Source: Castellaniella sp. (GTDB lineage: Bacteria; Pseudomonadota; Gammaproteobacteria; Burkholderiales; Burkholderiaceae_B). From it: a stretch of 64,000 nt of DNA. The DNA lies in the NCBI GenBank assembly GCA_019104865.1, contig JAHRWZ010000032.1, positions 26,684 to 90,683 of the forward strand, written 5' to 3'. A program made the translations under genes and the position numbers. Below the pieces are notes generated by a model. The model ran no database searches and had not been told where the DNA came from. It saw only the letters and a program-made list of their open reading frames with translations. Below are positions 13,177-22,972 of this stretch, in pieces. Each line of letters opens with the position of its first letter. The first letter of the stretch is position 1.

Positions 13177-14236
13177 GCGGATACTTCTGGTTGGCCTTGA
13201 TGGCAAACTGGTTGGCCTTGATGGCAAACTGGTTGGTCCAGATGCGGCTGACGTCGATCTTGGTGCGGTCGAAATGCGGTACGTATTCGGCCAGGGCATT
13301 GAGGGCCGTCCGCGGGCCGTCTTCCGGCACCATGCCGTCGGGCGACAGGGCCTCGCGGTTGCCCTTCAAGGCCAGCTTGTACAGTTCCGGGTCGCCCAGC
13401 AGATAGGACTGCGGCACCAGCTTGGCGATGTCGTCCGGGGTTGCCTGCTGGATCCATTTGTCGGCCCGCACGATCGCATTGGCCAGGGCCTGGGTGGTGT
13501 TCGGGTTGGCGTCGATGAAGGCCTGGGACGTGTACAGACAGCCGGCCGGCATGTCACCGCCAAAGATCTGCCGGGAATCCTTCAGGGTACGGGTGTCGGC
13601 AATGATGCGGACGGCATCGTCCTTGACCAGGGTGCTGATGACCGGATCCAGATTGGCGATGGCATCGATCTGGCCCGACTTCATGGCCGTGATGGCACCG
13701 GCACCGGCGCCGACACCGATGTAGGATACGTCGGTCGGTTTGACCCCATGTTGCGCCAGGAAGAAGCTGACCATCATGTTGGTGGACGACCCCGGCGCCG
13801 TGACGCCGATTTTCTTGCCCTTCAGGTCCGCCGGCGTCTTGTAATCCGGCAGCGTTTTCTTCGAGACCCCCAGGACGATCATGGGCGCCCTGCCCTGCAG
13901 GACGAAGCAACGATAGAACTGGCCTTTCGCCTGCAGATTGATGGTGTGCTCGAAGGCGCCGGACACGATGTCGGCGCTGCCGCCCACGACAGCCTGCAAC
14001 GCCTTGGACCCACCGGCAAAATCGGCGATGGTCGTTTTAAGGCCTTCGTCCTTGAAGTAGCCCTTCAGGTGCGCGACCGACAGCGGCAGGTAATAGATCA
14101 GGGATTGCCCGCCGACGGCGATGATCAGCGAGGACTTTTCCAAGGGCGCCTCCTGGGCGCGCACCACGGCGGGCAAGGTGCTCAGCAGGCCCGCTGCGCC
14201 GGCGGTCTTGAGCAATTCACGACGTGAAATCAGCAT
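13169..14236 (-). CDS. Periplasmic binding protein of SsuA/NMT1 family
   Basis: The solute-binding component of the importer, 355 residues. The N terminus MLISRRELLKTAGAAG is a twin-arginine-type signal (SRRELLK) with cleavage near AVVRAQ. The body has the NMT1/SsuA-like pattern with GGSKALQAVVGGSADIV and IGVTAPGSSTNMM. The C terminus contains a duplicated NQFAIKA heptapeptide produced by a 21-bp tandem repeat just before the stop. The substrate is not deducible. Export in folded form by Tat would fit the signal. Confidence 0.87.
   Translation of the reverse strand: MLISRRELLKTAGAAGLLSTLPAVVRAQEAPLEKSSLIIAVGGQSLIYYLPLSVAHLKGYFKDEGLKTTIADFAGGSKALQAVVGGSADIVSGAFEHTINLQAKGQFYRCFVLQGRAPMIVLGVSKKTLPDYKTPADLKGKKIGVTAPGSSTNMMVSFFLAQHGVKPTDVSYIGVGAGAGAITAMKSGQIDAIANLDPVISTLVKDDAVRIIADTRTLKDSRQIFGGDMPAGCLYTSQAFIDANPNTTQALANAIVRADKWIQQATPDDIAKLVPQSYLLGDPELYKLALKGNREALSPDGMVPEDGPRTALNALAEYVPHFDRTKIDVSRIWTNQFAIKANQFAIKANQKYPHV
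13191..13232. repeat. 21-bp tandem duplication in the binding-protein gene
   Basis: Two perfect 21-base copies lie back to back (13191-13211 and 13212-13232), with the first bases of a third. The repeat is in frame and adds seven residues to the C terminus of the binding protein. It looks like a recent slippage product. Confidence 0.95.
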
Positions 14237-14287
14237 GGATTCGTCTCCGTTGTCAGTATGGATTCAAGCGAGCATGATAACGCCGGA

Positions 14288-14896
14288 TCAGCCGGACCGA
14301 CGTTCGGCGAGAGCCCAGGCAATGGTGCCGGCATCGACGTATTCCAGTTCGCTGCCACTGGGCACCCCCCGGGCCAGGCGGGTGACGGTCAGCCCGCGGC
14401 TGCGCAGCATGTCGGCCAGATAGTAGGCTGTGGTTTCGCCTTCGGCGGTGAAATTGGTGGCCAGGATGACTTCACGCACCCGGCCGTCCGTCGCGCGCTC
14501 CAGCAGGCTGGCGAAGCGGACCTGGTCCGGCCCGACGCCTTCCAGGGGCGCGATATGCCCCATCAGGACGTAATACAGGCCGCGATAGCCGTGGCTGGAC
14601 TCGATCATGTTCTGATCGGCCGGGGTCTCCACGACGCACAGCAGCGACAGGTCCCGTTCGGGATTCAGGCAGGTTTCACAAACGGCGGTCTGCGAAAAGG
14701 AATTGCAGCGCTCGCAATGGCACAGGCCGCCCACGGCATCGCGCAAGGCATCACCCAGACGCAAGGCGCCATCCGGGTCATGCTGCAGCAGATGGTAGGC
14801 CATGCGCCGCGCGGTGCGCACGCCCACGCCGGGCAGGCCGCGCAAGGCGTCGATCAGCGCCCGCAGGGGCTCTGGTTCGGGCAGCCCTGTGGCCAT
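14288..14896 (-). CDS. recR: Recombination protein RecR
   Basis: RecR works with RecF and RecO to load RecA on gapped DNA. The 202-residue protein has the N-terminal helix-hairpin-helix ([19 protein letters not shown]), a four-cysteine zinc motif ([18 protein letters not shown] compressed across about residues 58-76), and a Toprim domain starting at [10 protein letters not shown]. Its ATG overlaps the TGA of ybaB by one base, giving the conserved dnaX-ybaB-recR order. Confidence 0.96.
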   Translation of the reverse strand: MATGLPEPEPLRALIDALRGLPGVGVRTARRMAYHLLQHDPDGALRLGDALRDAVGGLCHCERCNSFSQTAVCETCLNPERDLSLLCVVETPADQNMIESSHGYRGLYYVLMGHIAPLEGVGPDQVRFASLLERATDGRVREVILATNFTAEGETTAYYLADMLRSRGLTVTRLARGVPSGSELEYVDAGTIAWALAERRSG

Positions 14897-15222
14897 CAGA
14901 ACGGCAGCTTCATCCCGGCCGGCAGGGACATGCCCGCCGTGACCGCGGACATCTTTTCCTGCGCGGTGGCTTCGGCCTTGCGTTGCGCATCGTTGAAGGC
15001 GGCCGCGACCAGGTCCTCGATCATGTCGCGATCGTCATCGAACAGCGACGGGTCGATGGTCACGCGCTTGACATCGTACTTGCAGCTCATGGAGACCTTC
15101 ACCAGCCCGCCGCCCGCCGCGCCTTCGACGACGATGTCGGCCAGTGCGTCCTGGGCCTTCTTCATGTTTTCCTGCATCTGCTGGGCCTGACGCATCAAGC
15201 CGGCAATCTGACCTTTCATCAT
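14896..15222 (-). CDS. ybaB: YbaB/EbfC nucleoid-associated protein
   Basis: A small DNA-binding protein of 108 residues that forms dimers and bridges DNA. The N-terminal coiled coil ([20 protein letters not shown]) and the central sheet with [20 protein letters not shown] are typical. The start [10 protein letters not shown] was chosen over an upstream methionine because family members begin there. It sits between dnaX and recR. Confidence 0.95.
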   Translation of the reverse strand: MMKGQIAGLMRQAQQMQENMKKAQDALADIVVEGAAGGGLVKVSMSCKYDVKRVTIDPSLFDDDRDMIEDLVAAAFNDAQRKAEATAQEKMSAVTAGMSLPAGMKLPF

Positions 15223-15270
15223 GGCGATGTCCTGAATATCCGGTTGGGGGGTGATCAATGAAAACAGCGA

Positions 15271-17319
15271 CTATACCGCAGCCGGCCTGACCGAGCCGGG
15301 CACGACCCGCGCCGCGAACGTACCCACCAGGGTCTGGACGACATCATCCTGAGCCACCGCGTCTTCCGCAGCCTGCTGGCGACGGCCGCGCTCGGCCTGA
15401 TCGACGGCATACGCCGTGTCATCACCCGTCGTGCCGTATTCGACTTCCAGACGCAGCACCCGGCCAAAATGTTCGGACAGCACGGTGCGCAGACGATCGT
15501 GGGCCACCCCTTCGGTCAGCGTGTGGATGGCAACGCGCAGGCGGATCTGGTGTTCGTTGCCCGCGAGCCATTCACTGTTGAGCGCGAGTTCCTGCGCGGT
15601 CCCGGTGATCGGCAGGGACGCGGCCAGGGTCGGCCACCCGGCGGGCGTCAGATCGGCGGGGTCCGGGGTTTCCCGCGCCCCAGCCGCCGCGGACGAGTCA
15701 CGCAGGCCTGCCACGGCATCCGACAAAACCTCGTCATCCATCGCGACCGCATCGGCGGAAGCCGCCGGCTCGAAGTCGTCCGGCAGATCGGGAATGTCGG
15801 CCGTCCAGTCTTCGGTGGTGGCCACGGTATCGTCCGGCGGCACAGCAGGACCGGCCACGACAGGTTCGGCACGAACGTCGGGCACGGGCACCGCGTCGGC
15901 AACCCCGGGGTGCTGAACAGGCGCCAACGGCGCCGACGCCACAGGCGCTGACGGCGCCGCGTCTTCCCAGGCAGGAATGCCGTCCCCCGCACCATTGGGC
16001 GGAGTATCGACAGATACGACGACAGCGGACGCGGCCGGGGTGACAGCCACTGGCACCGCAGCGGGTGCGGATGCGGGCGCCGGAACCGCCGTGGACAGGG
16101 TCTCGGAAATCACTGCGGCTTTGGACGCAGCCGCGGGTACAGGCTGCGGGGCCGCCCCGGCGGCCACGGCGTCCGGTCGGGAAGCGGGTGCCGCCTGAGC
16201 GACCGCCGGCGCGTCCAGCCGCACCGGCGGCACCCGGTCAGGCGGCAGCAGCGCCAGCATGCGCAGGCACGCCATCACGAAACCGGCATATTCGTCCGGT
16301 GCCAGGGCCAGTTCCTGCCGGCTGTGGACGGCAACGGCATAGAACAGTTGCACATCGTCGGGGGTCAGTGTGCCGGCCAAGGCTTGCACTTCACCGGCCC
16401 AGGGATCGTCGGCCTGCGCATGCCCCAGGCGTTGCGCGATCGCCACCCGCGACAGCAGGACCACCAGATCCGCCAGCGCCGCCTGGAAGGACAGACCTCG
16501 CGCGGCGAGATCATCGGCCACAGCCAGAATACCGGGCGCATCCGCGGCGGCCAGGGCCTGCAGCAGAGACACCAGATGATGCTGATCCAGTGTGCCCAGC
16601 ATTTCGCCCACGGCAGCGGCCGTCAGGTTGCCCGCCGAAAAGGAAATGGCCTGGTCGGTGAGGGACAACGCGTCGCGCATGGACCCTGCGGCCGCCTGCG
16701 CGATCAGACGCAGGCCCTGGGTATCGGCCGGAATGGATTCCTGATCGAGCACATACTTCAGATGATCGACGATGGCGGGCACCGTCATCTGCTTGAGATT
16801 GAACTGCAGGCAGCGCGACAGGACGGTGACGGGGATCTTCTGGGGATCGGTGGTCGCCAGGATGAACTTGACGTGTTCGGGCGGCTCTTCCAGGGTCTTC
16901 AGCATGGCGTTGAAGGCATGCCCGGTGAGCATGTGGACTTCGTCGATCATGTAGACCTTGTAGCGGCCGGATGACGGCGCATACACCGCCTGTTCCAGCA
17001 GCTGGGTCATCTCGTCCACACCGCGATTGGAGGCGGCGTCCAGTTCGATGTAATCGACGTAGCGGCCTGCATCGATTTCGGTGCAGGCCTGGCAATGCCC
17101 GCAGGGTGTGGCCGTGACACCCTGGGCGCAGTTCAGCGATTTGGCGAGGATGCGCGACAGGGTGGTCTTGCCGACCCCACGTGTCCCTGTGAACAGCCAG
17201 GCGTGGTGCAAGCGCCCTGAAGACAGCGCATGCGTCAATGCCCGGACCACATGGTCCTGGCCGATCAGGGTGTCGAATGAACGGGGGCGCCATTTGCGCG
17301 CCAGAACGAGATAGCTCAT
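15271..17319 (-). CDS. dnaX: DNA polymerase III subunits gamma and tau
   Basis: This is the clamp-loader ATPase and replisome organiser. The 682-residue protein starts at MSYLVLARKWRPRSF. Walker A is GTRGVGKTTLSRILAK, and a four-cysteine zinc motif (near CAQGVTATPCGHCQAC), DEVHML and the SRC sensor follow. A long Ala/Pro/Val-rich linker (about residues 385-560) leads to the tau C-terminal domain. I see no A-rich slippery sequence of the E. coli kind in the linker, so production of a separate gamma form is not evident. The start codon is 35 bases downstream of the ffs RNA. Confidence 0.96.
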   Translation of the reverse strand: MSYLVLARKWRPRSFDTLIGQDHVVRALTHALSSGRLHHAWLFTGTRGVGKTTLSRILAKSLNCAQGVTATPCGHCQACTEIDAGRYVDYIELDAASNRGVDEMTQLLEQAVYAPSSGRYKVYMIDEVHMLTGHAFNAMLKTLEEPPEHVKFILATTDPQKIPVTVLSRCLQFNLKQMTVPAIVDHLKYVLDQESIPADTQGLRLIAQAAAGSMRDALSLTDQAISFSAGNLTAAAVGEMLGTLDQHHLVSLLQALAAADAPGILAVADDLAARGLSFQAALADLVVLLSRVAIAQRLGHAQADDPWAGEVQALAGTLTPDDVQLFYAVAVHSRQELALAPDEYAGFVMACLRMLALLPPDRVPPVRLDAPAVAQAAPASRPDAVAAGAAPQPVPAAASKAAVISETLSTAVPAPASAPAAVPVAVTPAASAVVVSVDTPPNGAGDGIPAWEDAAPSAPVASAPLAPVQHPGVADAVPVPDVRAEPVVAGPAVPPDDTVATTEDWTADIPDLPDDFEPAASADAVAMDDEVLSDAVAGLRDSSAAAGARETPDPADLTPAGWPTLAASLPITGTAQELALNSEWLAGNEHQIRLRVAIHTLTEGVAHDRLRTVLSEHFGRVLRLEVEYGTTGDDTAYAVDQAERGRRQQAAEDAVAQDDVVQTLVGTFAARVVPGSVRPAAV

Positions 17320-17353
17320 GAGTCGGCCGCCGCCCGGAAGAAGCAAAAGGAAA

Positions 17354-17447
17354 GGCGAGCCTGACTTCGGCACTGGTTCCGCACGGCTGTGGCTGCTTCG
17401 TTCCCGACCTGACCAAGTTCACCGCCGAACCATGCGAAGGGGCCCGC
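17354..17447 (-). ncRNA. ffs: Small signal recognition particle RNA (4.5S)
   Basis: The minus strand folds as the bacterial SRP RNA. The apical loop and internal-loop segment GGTCAGGTCGGGAACGAAGC is the binding site for the Ffh M domain, and the ends GGCGGGCC and GGCTCGCC pair. The gene lies 20 bases after pgk and 35 bases before dnaX, a placement common in this bacterial group. The exact ends are approximate. Confidence 0.93.
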
Positions 17448-17454
17448 CATCCGA

Positions 17455-17460
17455 ATTCTA
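17455..17460 (-). promoter_or_regulatory. Candidate -10 box for ffs
   Basis: The minus strand reads TAGAAT (five of six to consensus), ending seven bases before the inferred 5' end of the SRP RNA. This is the expected spacing for its own promoter. Its -35 would fall inside the end of pgk, where no good hexamer is seen. Confidence 0.45.
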
Positions 17461-17467
17461 ACAGGGA

Positions 17468-18655
17468 TCAGGCGTTCTTTGCCTGAAGCGCGGCCACGGC
17501 CGGCAGCGTCTTGCCTTCCAGGAATTCCAGGAAGGCCCCGCCGCCGGTGGAAATATAGCCGACCCGATCCGCAATCCCGTATTTGGCAATGGCAGCGAGC
17601 GTATCGCCGCCACCCGCGATCGAAAACCCGTCGGAGTCGGCGATCGCCTGCGCGATGACACGGGTTCCACCCGCGAAGGCATCGAACTCGAACACGCCGA
17701 CCGGACCGTTCCAGACGATGGTGCCTGCCTGGCGCAGCTGCTGCGCCAATTTTTCCGCCGTCTTGGGACCGATGTCCAGGATCAGGTCGTCGGGGCCCAC
17801 GTCGGTGGCGGCCTTGACGGTAGCCGGCGCATCGGCCGCGAAGGTCGTGGCGACCACGACGTCCACCGGAATGGGGACCTCGACGCCACGCGCCCGCATG
17901 GCCCGCATCACGGCCTTTGCCTGATCGACCTGGTCGGGTTCCGCCAGCGACTTGCCGATCGGCAGGCCGGCAGCCAGCATGAAGGTATTGGCAATCCCGC
18001 CGCCCACGATCAGCTGATCGACCTTGTCGGCCAGCGACTGCAGGATGGACAATTTGGTGGAGACTTTCGAGCCGCCCACGATCGCGACCATCGGCCGACG
18101 CGGCGATTGCAGGGCGCGCCCCAGCGCGTCCAGCTCGGCGGCCAGCAGAGGCCCCGCGCAGGCGACCGGCGCGAAACGCACCATGCCTTCGGTCGTGGCC
18201 TCGGCCCGATGCGCCGTGCCGAAGGCATCGTTCACATAGACATCGCACAGGGCCGCCATGCGGCGCGCGAGTTCTGGATCGTTTTTCTTTTCGCCGGGAT
18301 TGCAGCGACAGTTTTCCAGCAGGACGACTGCGCCGGGCTTCAGATCGACGCCATCCACCCAGTCACGGACCAGGGGTACGGGCCGGCCCAGCAATTCGCT
18401 CAGACGATCGGCCACCGGTTGCAGAGTGTCTTCAGGCCCGACCACGCCTTCCTTGGGCCGCCCCAGGTGGGACGTCACCATGACTGTGGCGCCCGCATCC
18501 AGTGCCAGCCGGATCGCCGGCACCGAGGCTCGAATCCGGGTGTCCTCGGTGATGCGCCCCTGCTCCAGAGGCACATTCAGGTCGGAACGGATGAAAACGC
18601 GTTTGCCCGCCAGGGCGCCGGCCTGCGCCAGGCCGGAGAGTGTCTGAATGGTCAT
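17468..18655 (-). CDS. pgk: Phosphoglycerate kinase
   Basis: A glycolytic and gluconeogenic enzyme that interconverts 1,3-bisphosphoglycerate plus ADP and 3-phosphoglycerate plus ATP. The 395-residue monomer has the substrate segment [19 protein letters not shown], the TSHLGRPK motif, the hinge-region [12 protein letters not shown], and the C-terminal nucleotide motif [13 protein letters not shown]. It lies downstream of gap and is separated from it by a terminator-like hairpin. Confidence 0.97.
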   Translation of the reverse strand: MTIQTLSGLAQAGALAGKRVFIRSDLNVPLEQGRITEDTRIRASVPAIRLALDAGATVMVTSHLGRPKEGVVGPEDTLQPVADRLSELLGRPVPLVRDWVDGVDLKPGAVVLLENCRCNPGEKKNDPELARRMAALCDVYVNDAFGTAHRAEATTEGMVRFAPVACAGPLLAAELDALGRALQSPRRPMVAIVGGSKVSTKLSILQSLADKVDQLIVGGGIANTFMLAAGLPIGKSLAEPDQVDQAKAVMRAMRARGVEVPIPVDVVVATTFAADAPATVKAATDVGPDDLILDIGPKTAEKLAQQLRQAGTIVWNGPVGVFEFDAFAGGTRVIAQAIADSDGFSIAGGGDTLAAIAKYGIADRVGYISTGGGAFLEFLEGKTLPAVAALQAKNA

Positions 18656-18753
18656 CTGTAATACCCTATCGATATGAGGTCCGGCTCACGCCGCGGACTG
18701 CGGCATCCCCTGCTGGAACCGCCTTGCCTGGCCGGATGCACACCGGCATCCGG

Positions 18754-18778
18754 AAAAAGGGCGGGTTGCCCCGCCCTC
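18754..18778 (-). terminator. Terminator between gap and pgk
   Basis: On the minus strand an 8-bp stem, AGGGCGGG with CCCGCCCT (arms 18771-18778 and 18760-18767), is followed by TTTTTCC. It lies 57 bases after the gap stop, so pgk probably depends partly on its own promoter. A second hairpin (18733-18754) follows. Confidence 0.65.
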
Positions 18779-18834
18779 GTTTCCTGTCCGGCCCTGCCAA
18801 TGACACGGGCCGGATATGCACCGGAGGATCCGGA

Positions 18835-19845
18835 TTATTTCGCCGCCATCAGCGCCACGGTGGTATCGAGCATGCGGTTCGAGAACCCCCACTCGTTGTC
18901 ATACCAGGAGCCGACCTTCACCAGCGTGCCGGAGACCTTGGTCAGGGAGGCATCGACGGTGCTGGACACCGGGTTGTGGTTGAAGTCGACGGACACGAGC
19001 GGTTCGGTCGTGTAATCCAGGATGCCCTTCAGAGGGCCTTCGGCGGCCGCCTTCAGGATGCCGTTGACCTCGTCCACGGAGGTCTCGCGCGGCGCTACGA
19101 AGGACAGATCGACGATGGACACGTTGATCGTCGGCACGCGGATGGCATAGCCGTCGAGCTTGCCGTTGAGTTCCGGCAGCACCAGGCCGACGGCCGACGC
19201 GGCGCCGGTCTTGGTCGGGATCATGCTGTGCGTGGCGGACCGCGCGCGGCGCAGGTCGGAGTGGTACACGTCGGTCAGGACCTGGTCGTTGGTGTAAGCG
19301 TGCACCGTGGTCATCAGGCCGTTGACGATGCCCAGCTTCTGGTGCAGGGGATGAACCAGCGGCGCCAGGCAGTTGGTGGTGCACGAAGCGTTGGAGATGA
19401 CGGTGTCCGACGCCTTCAGGACATGGTGGTTGACGCCATAGACGATGGTCGCGTCCACGTCCTTGCCGCCCGGCGCGGAAATGATGACCTTTTTCGCGCC
19501 GCCCTTCAGGTGGGCCGAGGCTTTTTCCTTCGAGGTGAAAAAGCCCGTGCATTCCAGCACGACATCCACGCCCAGGTCGCCCCAGGGCAGCTTGGCGGGA
19601 TCGCGGTCGGCCAGCACCCGGATCCGGTCGCCATCGACCACCATATAGTCGCCATCGACCTCGACCGTGCCGGGGAAGCGGCCATGGGCCGTGTCATAGC
19701 GCGTCAGGTGCGCGTTGGTCTTGGGATCGCCCAGGTCGTTGATGGCGACGATCTGGATATCGTGTTTTTTCCCGTCTTCGTAGTGGGCACGCAGGATGTT
19801 GCGGCCGATACGGCCGTAACCATTGATGGCGACACGGATGGTCAT
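18835..19845 (-). CDS. gap: Glyceraldehyde-3-phosphate dehydrogenase, type I
   Basis: Converts glyceraldehyde 3-phosphate to 1,3-bisphosphoglycerate using NAD. The 336-residue protein begins with the Rossmann motif [12 protein letters not shown], has the catalytic cysteine in [12 protein letters not shown], and carries the phosphate-binding [10 protein letters not shown] segment. It follows tkt by 12 bases, so the two form an operon of central carbon metabolism. Confidence 0.97.
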   Translation of the reverse strand: MTIRVAINGYGRIGRNILRAHYEDGKKHDIQIVAINDLGDPKTNAHLTRYDTAHGRFPGTVEVDGDYMVVDGDRIRVLADRDPAKLPWGDLGVDVVLECTGFFTSKEKASAHLKGGAKKVIISAPGGKDVDATIVYGVNHHVLKASDTVISNASCTTNCLAPLVHPLHQKLGIVNGLMTTVHAYTNDQVLTDVYHSDLRRARSATHSMIPTKTGAASAVGLVLPELNGKLDGYAIRVPTINVSIVDLSFVAPRETSVDEVNGILKAAAEGPLKGILDYTTEPLVSVDFNHNPVSSTVDASLTKVSGTLVKVGSWYDNEWGFSNRMLDTTVALMAAK

Positions 19846-19857
19846 GAGGGATCTCCT

Positions 19858-21903
19858 TTACAAAAGCTGCTCGACCGTGGCGGCCACATGTTCGGCCGCC
19901 AGGTTGAAATATTTGAACAGCACACCCGCCGGGGCGGATTCCCCGAAGGTATCGATGCCCACGACGGCGCCCGTCGTGCCGACATATTTGTACCAGGTGG
20001 CCGTGCCACCCGCCTCGACCGCCACGCGCGGCAGGCCGGCCGGCAGCACGGCGGCGCGCCAGGCGGCATCCTGGGCATCGAAGACCTGCGTGCAGGGCAT
20101 CGACACCACCCGGGTGGCCACGCCGCGCGACGCCAGCTGATCCTGCGCCTTCAGCGCGAGTTCGATCTCGGACCCGGTGGCGATGATGACCGCGCAGGCG
20201 CCGACCATGTCGCGCAGCACGTAGCCGCCGCGCGCAATGGCGTCGGTGGTGGCCTGATCACGGGCCACGAACGGCAGATTCTGGCGCGACAGCAGCAGGG
20301 CCGAGGGGCCGCCGGCATGCACCGCCATGCCCAGGCTGGCCGGGCGCGTCAGCGCGGCCTGCCAGGCCACGGCGGTTTCGGTCGTATCGCAGGGCCGCCA
20401 GACGTGCAGATTCGGGATCAGGCGCAGGCTGCCGGCATGCTCGATGGACTGGTGCGTGGGACCGTCCTCGCCCAGGCCGATGGAATCGTGGGTGAAGACG
20501 TGCACGACGCGCTGCTTCATGAGCGCCGCCATGCGCAGGGCGTTGCGCGAATAGTCGGAGAAGGTCAGGAACGTGCCGCCGAACGGCAGATAACCGCCAT
20601 GCAGGGCCATGCCGTTCATGATGGCGGCCATGCCGAATTCGCGCACGCCGTAATTGATGTGTCGGCCCGCCTGCAGGCCGTCGGACGTGTTGCGCACCGG
20701 CGTGACGCCCTTCCAGTCGGTGAAGTTCGACCCGGTCAGGTCGGCCGACCCACCCAGCAGTTCCGGCAGGATCTCGGCGAAAGCCGCGATGGCCTGCTGA
20801 GATGCCTTGCGCGAGGCGATGGATTCGGCCTTGTCTTGCGTCGACAATACGTACGCCTGGGCACGCTGGACAAAATCGGTCGGCAGTTCGCCCGCCATGC
20901 GGCGGCACAGTTCGGCCGCCAGTTCGGGATAGGCTTCCGCGTAATGATCGAAGCGCACCTGCCAGTCGGACTGCTGATGCGCGCCGCGTGCGCGACCGTT
21001 CCAGTAGGCATAGACCTCGCGCGGGATCTCGAACGGCGGGTAATTCCAGCCCATGGCCTTGCGCGCGGCGGCGATCTCGTCGGCGCCCAACGGGGATCCG
21101 TGGACCTTTTCGGTGCCGGCCTTGGTAGGCGCGCCGCGCCCAATCACGGTGCGGCAGCAGATCAGGGTCGGCCCGCGCCGGGCGGCGGCATGCGTGCGCG
21201 CCTGGGTGATGGCCGCATCGATGGCGTTCATGTCATGGCCATTGACCCCGCGCAGTACATTCCAGCCATAGGCCTCGAAGCGCGCCGGGGTGTCGTCGGC
21301 GAACCAGTTCTCGACCTCGCCGTCGATGGAAATGCCGTTGTCGTCGTAGAACACGATCAGCCGCGACAGGCCCAGCGTACCCGCCAGCGAGCAGGCCTCG
21401 TGGGAGATGCCTTCCATGAGGCAACCGTCGCCGACGAACACATAGGTATCGTGGTCGATGATGTCGTGACCGGGCCGGTTGAATTCCTGTGCCAGCAAGG
21501 CCTGTGCCAGCGCCATGCCGACGCCGTTGGCCAGCCCCTGACCCAGCGGGCCGGTGGTGGTCTCGACCCCCGGGGTGACACCGACTTCCGGGTGGCCGGG
21601 CGTGCGTGAATGCAACTGGCGGAAATTGCGCAGTTCGTCGATAGGCAGGTCATAGCCGCTGAGATGCAGCAGCGCGTACAGCAACATCGAGCCGTGGCCA
21701 TTGGACAGCACGAAACGGTCGCGATCGATCCACGCCGGATCGGACGGGTTGTGGCGCAAATGCCGCGTCCACAGCACATGGGCGATGTCGGCCATGCCCA
21801 TGGGGGCCCCGGGGTGTCCCGAATTGGCTTGTTGGACGGCATCCATGGCCAGGACGCGGATGGCATTGGCCATGGAAGGATCGGGGGCGGGCAAAGCGCT
21901 CAT
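19858..21903 (-). CDS. tkt: Transketolase
   Basis: A thiamine-diphosphate enzyme that moves two-carbon ketol units in the pentose phosphate pathway. It has 681 residues. The thiamine-binding [13 protein letters not shown]...N region, the conserved [12 protein letters not shown] near the N terminus, and the transketolase motif [12 protein letters not shown] are all visible. The start MSALPAPDP was preferred over an upstream methionine because the extra segment is Arg/Ser/Pro-rich and outside the family. It is divergent from rsmE and leads the tkt-gap unit. Confidence 0.96.
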   Translation of the reverse strand: MSALPAPDPSMANAIRVLAMDAVQQANSGHPGAPMGMADIAHVLWTRHLRHNPSDPAWIDRDRFVLSNGHGSMLLYALLHLSGYDLPIDELRNFRQLHSRTPGHPEVGVTPGVETTTGPLGQGLANGVGMALAQALLAQEFNRPGHDIIDHDTYVFVGDGCLMEGISHEACSLAGTLGLSRLIVFYDDNGISIDGEVENWFADDTPARFEAYGWNVLRGVNGHDMNAIDAAITQARTHAAARRGPTLICCRTVIGRGAPTKAGTEKVHGSPLGADEIAAARKAMGWNYPPFEIPREVYAYWNGRARGAHQQSDWQVRFDHYAEAYPELAAELCRRMAGELPTDFVQRAQAYVLSTQDKAESIASRKASQQAIAAFAEILPELLGGSADLTGSNFTDWKGVTPVRNTSDGLQAGRHINYGVREFGMAAIMNGMALHGGYLPFGGTFLTFSDYSRNALRMAALMKQRVVHVFTHDSIGLGEDGPTHQSIEHAGSLRLIPNLHVWRPCDTTETAVAWQAALTRPASLGMAVHAGGPSALLLSRQNLPFVARDQATTDAIARGGYVLRDMVGACAVIIATGSEIELALKAQDQLASRGVATRVVSMPCTQVFDAQDAAWRAAVLPAGLPRVAVEAGGTATWYKYVGTTGAVVGIDTFGESAPAGVLFKYFNLAAEHVAATVEQLL

Positions 21904-21973
21904 AGGTCTTGGGGGCGAACCGGGCGGCCAATGCCGCAAGCCTCGCCGTATCGAGGATGACAAAGCCCTGAAT

Positions 21974-22002
21974 TTTACCACCCTGCCCGCTCCGGTTTAT
22001 AG
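21974..22002 (+). promoter_or_regulatory. Candidate rsmE promoter
   Basis: TTTACC (21974-21979) and TTATAG (21997-22002) are separated by 17 bp, ending 40 bases before the rsmE start. Both boxes are imperfect. Confidence 0.35.
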
Positions 22003-22041
22003 TCCGTGCATCCGTACAGCAGGGCTATTGCCCCGCCCCCC

Positions 22042-22764
22042 ATGCCCGACGCCCGATTTTTCTGCCCGACTCCGCTGCAGGCCAACAGCCGAATCGAACT
22101 GCCCGAGGCCCTGGCGCATCACGCGCTACGGGTGTTGCGCCTACCTGCGGACACGGCCATCACCTTGTTCGATGGCCGCGGCGGCCAGTACTCCGCCGTG
22201 CTGCGGATCGCGGGGCGCACAGCCCTGGCCGACCTGGGCACCCGCGAAGACATCGAATGCGAACTGCGTGGCACGCTGGTCCTGGTCCAGGGCATCGCCT
22301 CCGGCGACAAAATGGACTGGGTGGTGGAAAAGGCCGTCGAACTGGGGGTGAGCGAACTGCACCCGGTCGCCGCCGAGCGCAGTGTCCTGCGCCTGAGCGG
22401 CCCGCGCCTGGACAAACGCCTGGCGCACTGGCGCGCCATCGTCCAGGCGGCCGCCGAACAATGCGGACGCAACCGCCTGATGCGCATCCACGAACCCGTG
22501 CCGTTGGACGCCTGCCTGACGCGGCTGACAGGCCCGACCCTGTTCTGCCACCCGGATGGCGACCACAGCTTCGCCCAGGCCCTACGAACGATTCAGGACC
22601 GGCTCACGCTATTGGTGGGGCCGGAAGGCGGCTGGTCGCCCGAGGAACTGGCGCTGGCCGGGCGCCAGGGGCTGGGCGCGGTGCGTTTCGGATCACGGGT
22701 GCTGCGCACCGAGACCGCCGGGCTGGCCATGACGGCGGCGGCGACGGCCTTGCTGGACTGGTGA
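22042..22764 (+). CDS. rsmE: 16S rRNA m3U1498 methyltransferase RsmE
   Basis: A SPOUT-class methyltransferase that methylates N3 of U1498 in 16S rRNA using S-adenosylmethionine. It has 240 residues. The N-terminal PUA-like domain (HHALRVLRLPADT) is followed by the knotted domain with LLVGPEGGWSPEEL and GSRVLRTETAGLAM, both hallmark segments. The start MPDARFFCP matches the family. It converges on the tautomerase gene with 7 bases between stops. Confidence 0.95.
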   Translation: MPDARFFCPTPLQANSRIELPEALAHHALRVLRLPADTAITLFDGRGGQYSAVLRIAGRTALADLGTREDIECELRGTLVLVQGIASGDKMDWVVEKAVELGVSELHPVAAERSVLRLSGPRLDKRLAHWRAIVQAAAEQCGRNRLMRIHEPVPLDACLTRLTGPTLFCHPDGDHSFAQALRTIQDRLTLLVGPEGGWSPEELALAGRQGLGAVRFGSRVLRTETAGLAMTAAATALLDW

Positions 22765-22771
22765 ACCGGCC

Positions 22772-22963
22772 CTATCGCCCGAGGTCCTTGGCGGTCGTCC
22801 CCGCAATGCACCAGTTTTCCTTGGGCATGTCGTGCACCCAGATGCGGACACTTTGCTGCGGGACTCCCAGGGTTTCGACCAGGACATCCGTCATTTTCTG
22901 GAACATGACTTTTTTCTGTTCCTCTGTCCGGCCTTCAAGCATATAGACTTGTACGAACGGCAT
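22772..22963 (-). CDS. 4-oxalocrotonate tautomerase
   Basis: A small hexameric tautomerase that converts 2-hydroxymuconate to 2-oxo-3-hexenedioate in meta-cleavage pathways (XylH/DmpI type). It has 63 residues. The catalytic N-terminal proline follows the initiator Met, and the arginines equivalent to Arg11 and Arg39 of the Pseudomonas enzyme are at residues 12 and 40. Trp51 replaces the usual Phe50. It is the last gene of a four-gene minus-strand unit that encodes consecutive steps of the oxalocrotonate branch. Confidence 0.88.
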   Translation of the reverse strand: MPFVQVYMLEGRTEEQKKVMFQKMTDVLVETLGVPQQSVRIWVHDMPKENWCIAGTTAKDLGR

Positions 22964-22972
22964 CGTTTTTCC

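Noticed and set aside
15700..16250. Possible dnaX programmed frameshift
   Set aside because: No A-rich slippery heptamer with a following hairpin is visible in the linker region.
18640..21609. A 989-codon plus-strand open frame
   Set aside because: It lies antisense to gap and tkt, which are certain. High GC content removes stops from the opposite strand, and the translation is Arg/Gly/His-rich with no known domain.
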